NCBI GenBank assembly: GCA_964479375.1
Contig: CAYZKD010000015.1
Coordinates: 1 to 13,542, forward strand
DNA: 13,542 nucleotides
Direction: 5' to 3'
From: CAYXTC01 sp964479375
Lineage (GTDB): Bacteria; Patescibacteriota; Minisyncoccia; Minisyncoccales; GWA2-38-27
Under the pieces are notes generated by a model, which saw only the letters and a program-made list of their open reading frames with translations, ran no database searches and was not told where the DNA came from. This document shows positions 12,417 to 13,542 of the stretch, piece by piece (within the stretch, counting starts at the first letter, position 1; each line of letters starts with the position of its first letter). The translations under genes and the position numbers were made by a program.

Positions 12417-13430
12417 TTAAGACTCCCGAATTAAATATCTTCCCTCAGAGTCCTTGGCAAAATAGTTTTTGTCCTGAAGATTTAAAAAGACAGTGTTTTC
12501 TTTAACAATTCTCTGTTGAGAAACTTTTTCCATAATCTCTTCCTTCAAAAGGGGTTTATCAGCGTTCTCTAAAACCCGGCGGATAACATCTTTAATGACG
12601 CCGGACTCATAGCCCCATTCTTTTAAAGCATACAACCCTCTTCCCACCAAAACGAACCTGGGGTCTTTAATCAACTCGTTGTGCACGGTCGCCGTATGAA
12701 CAGGGCGAGTGTTGGAGACAAGGGGTAATTTTTCAATATATTCTGCTACTTTTTTAAAATGCAAAGGTTCTTTCTGTTTTTTCAATACCAGATAGGCCCT
12801 GTCTTTTATGCCCTTAGGATTAACCTCAAGCCAGTTGCTAAACCCGAATCTGTTCTCGTAACTCTTTTCAATTCTCTTGCAGGCCTCAAGGTAGGATTCC
12901 AAAGCCTGTTTTGAGGCAAAGATCTCGCTGTCTTTATTATAATCATAAATCTCATCTAAAGAAAGCGTCCTCTTCTCTTTACTCAATTGCTTGGAAACCA
13001 AATTCACTGCCTTTTTTGCCTTATTGAAAGCATTGCCTCTATTGAACCAACAGGCGTAGAAATCATCCCTTCCCGGAATTCTTTCAATATCTTCAGATAA
13101 GGTCAAAAGCAGAGAAACCCTGCCCTTGTCTTTGTCTCCCCCAAGATAATCAAGAAAGGCGTCTTCTCTCTTAAGGCCCCCGAACTTTTCCAAACTATCT
13201 TTGAAATATTCAAATAAGTCTCCGTAGTTCTGGGATTTTTCTTTTATTTTAAAAAGGCCTCCGTTTTCAATCTGCCTCACCCTTTCTCTGGTAATCCCTA
13301 TATCCCGACCAATCCCTTCCAAGGTTTCTTTCCCGTTTTTTAAACCAAAACGCCTCTCAATCACCGTAACGGTTCTCTGAGGCAAGCCTTTTAACAAGTC
13401 GGAACAGATTTTGGAATAGTTGTACTTCAT
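12417..13430 (-). CDS. Sigma-region-4 / HARE-HTH DNA-binding regulator
   Basis: This 337-residue protein joins two transcription-type modules. Residues about 14-65 are a sigma-70 region 4-like helix-turn-helix (LPQRTVTVIERRFGL, then IGRDIGITRERVRQIE, the -35 recognition helix signature). No region 2 is present, so it cannot be a complete sigma factor. Residues about 208-275 match the HARE-HTH fold also found in the RNA polymerase delta subunit (PLHFKKVAEYIEKL, HTATVHNELIKDPRFVLVGR, GLYALKEWGY). The last 60 residues look like another winged helix. The middle (70-205) is charged and helical with no motif I recognise. It is first in the operon with the membrane ATPase pair, PGK and DHH genes. 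A role as an RNA-polymerase-associated regulator is inferred. Confidence 0.82.
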   Translation of the reverse strand: MKYNYSKICSDLLKGLPQRTVTVIERRFGLKNGKETLEGIGRDIGITRERVRQIENGGLFKIKEKSQNYGDLFEYFKDSLEKFGGLKREDAFLDYLGGDKDKGRVSLLLTLSEDIERIPGRDDFYACWFNRGNAFNKAKKAVNLVSKQLSKEKRTLSLDEIYDYNKDSEIFASKQALESYLEACKRIEKSYENRFGFSNWLEVNPKGIKDRAYLVLKKQKEPLHFKKVAEYIEKLPLVSNTRPVHTATVHNELIKDPRFVLVGRGLYALKEWGYESGVIKDVIRRVLENADKPLLKEEIMEKVSQQRIVKENTVFLNLQDKNYFAKDSEGRYLIRES

Positions 13431-13448
13431 AATTTTTTATAGTTATTC

Positions 13449-13478
13449 TATTTAAACATTTTTAAATATTGTTGTCAA
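13449..13478 (-). promoter_or_regulatory. Promoter of the regulator-led operon
   Basis: On the minus strand TTGACA (13473-13478) is followed by TTAAAT at 17 bases (13450-13455), or TAAATA at 18 bases (13449-13454). The predicted start is near 13443, about 12 bases before the ATG at 13430, with no Shine-Dalgarno between them. Confidence 0.7.
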
Positions 13479-13505
13479 CTCTTGTATGGTACATTCTACT
13501 CCGAA

Positions 13506-13542
13506 GTGAAACATCAAGATAAATTAAAAGAGCATGTGTTTT
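13506..13542 (+). CDS. Possible start of a divergent gene running off the right edge
   Basis: From a GTG at 13506 the frame reads (M)KHQDKLKEHVF and is open to the window end. An extended -10-like TGGTACATT (13487-13495) would place a transcript start a few bases before the GTG. There is no Shine-Dalgarno and only 12 codons, so this is weak. An ATG at 13534 in another frame is an alternative. Confidence 0.2.
   Translation, partial: MKHQDKLKEHVF

Overview
The window looks like a chromosomal segment of a Candidate Phyla Radiation (Patescibacteria) bacterium, most likely Parcubacteria-like. This is inferred from content: a short DHH exonuclease, a two-gene membrane/ATPase pair with a zinc ribbon of the kind common in these genomes, a sigma-region-4/HARE-HTH regulator, a MurJ lacking some charged residues of the proteobacterial enzyme, many tiny membrane proteins, and tight overlapping gene order. 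Stops are TAA, TAG and TGA, so I see no recoding. Almost everything is on the minus strand.

Right block (13478 down to 7169): a probable operon reading leftward from a promoter near 13450-13478. The order is a sigma-region-4/HARE-HTH regulator, a membrane protein partnering a VirD4/TraG-like ATPase, that ATPase, phosphoglycerate kinase, and a short RecJ-like DHH phosphoesterase. ATPase/PGK and PGK/DHH overlap by 14 bases each, so the last three are probably translationally coupled.

Middle block (7168 down to 5194): between the DHH gene and an RNase HI gene lies about 480 bases of non-coding, highly structured repeat DNA. A 77-base element with terminal inverted repeats is followed, after a 22-base direct repeat, by a second copy carrying an insert of about 285 bases that can fold into a three-armed structure with complementary loops. 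This is the most unusual feature of the window. RNase HI is followed by an unknown membrane-anchored protein, a poorly coding stretch, and a 58-residue membrane protein with a clear ribosome-binding site and terminator.

RNA block (5020 to 4281): the class A RNase P RNA gene has its own promoter and terminator. Immediately after it, a textbook TTGACA-17-TATAAT promoter drives a 61-residue membrane protein.

Left block (4279 down to 175): murJ (lipid II flippase family) overlaps lepA (EF-4) by four bases. An FtsB/DivIC-like divisome protein, a tRNA-Gly(CCC) and a strong 15-bp terminator follow. A 30-residue single-pass membrane ORF lies on the plus strand opposite the lepA-ftsB gap. Several genes (murJ, the regulator, RNase HI) lack Shine-Dalgarno sequences and have promoter-like boxes so close to the start codon that leaderless mRNAs are plausible. 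The two small membrane proteins instead have purine-rich Shine-Dalgarno sites.
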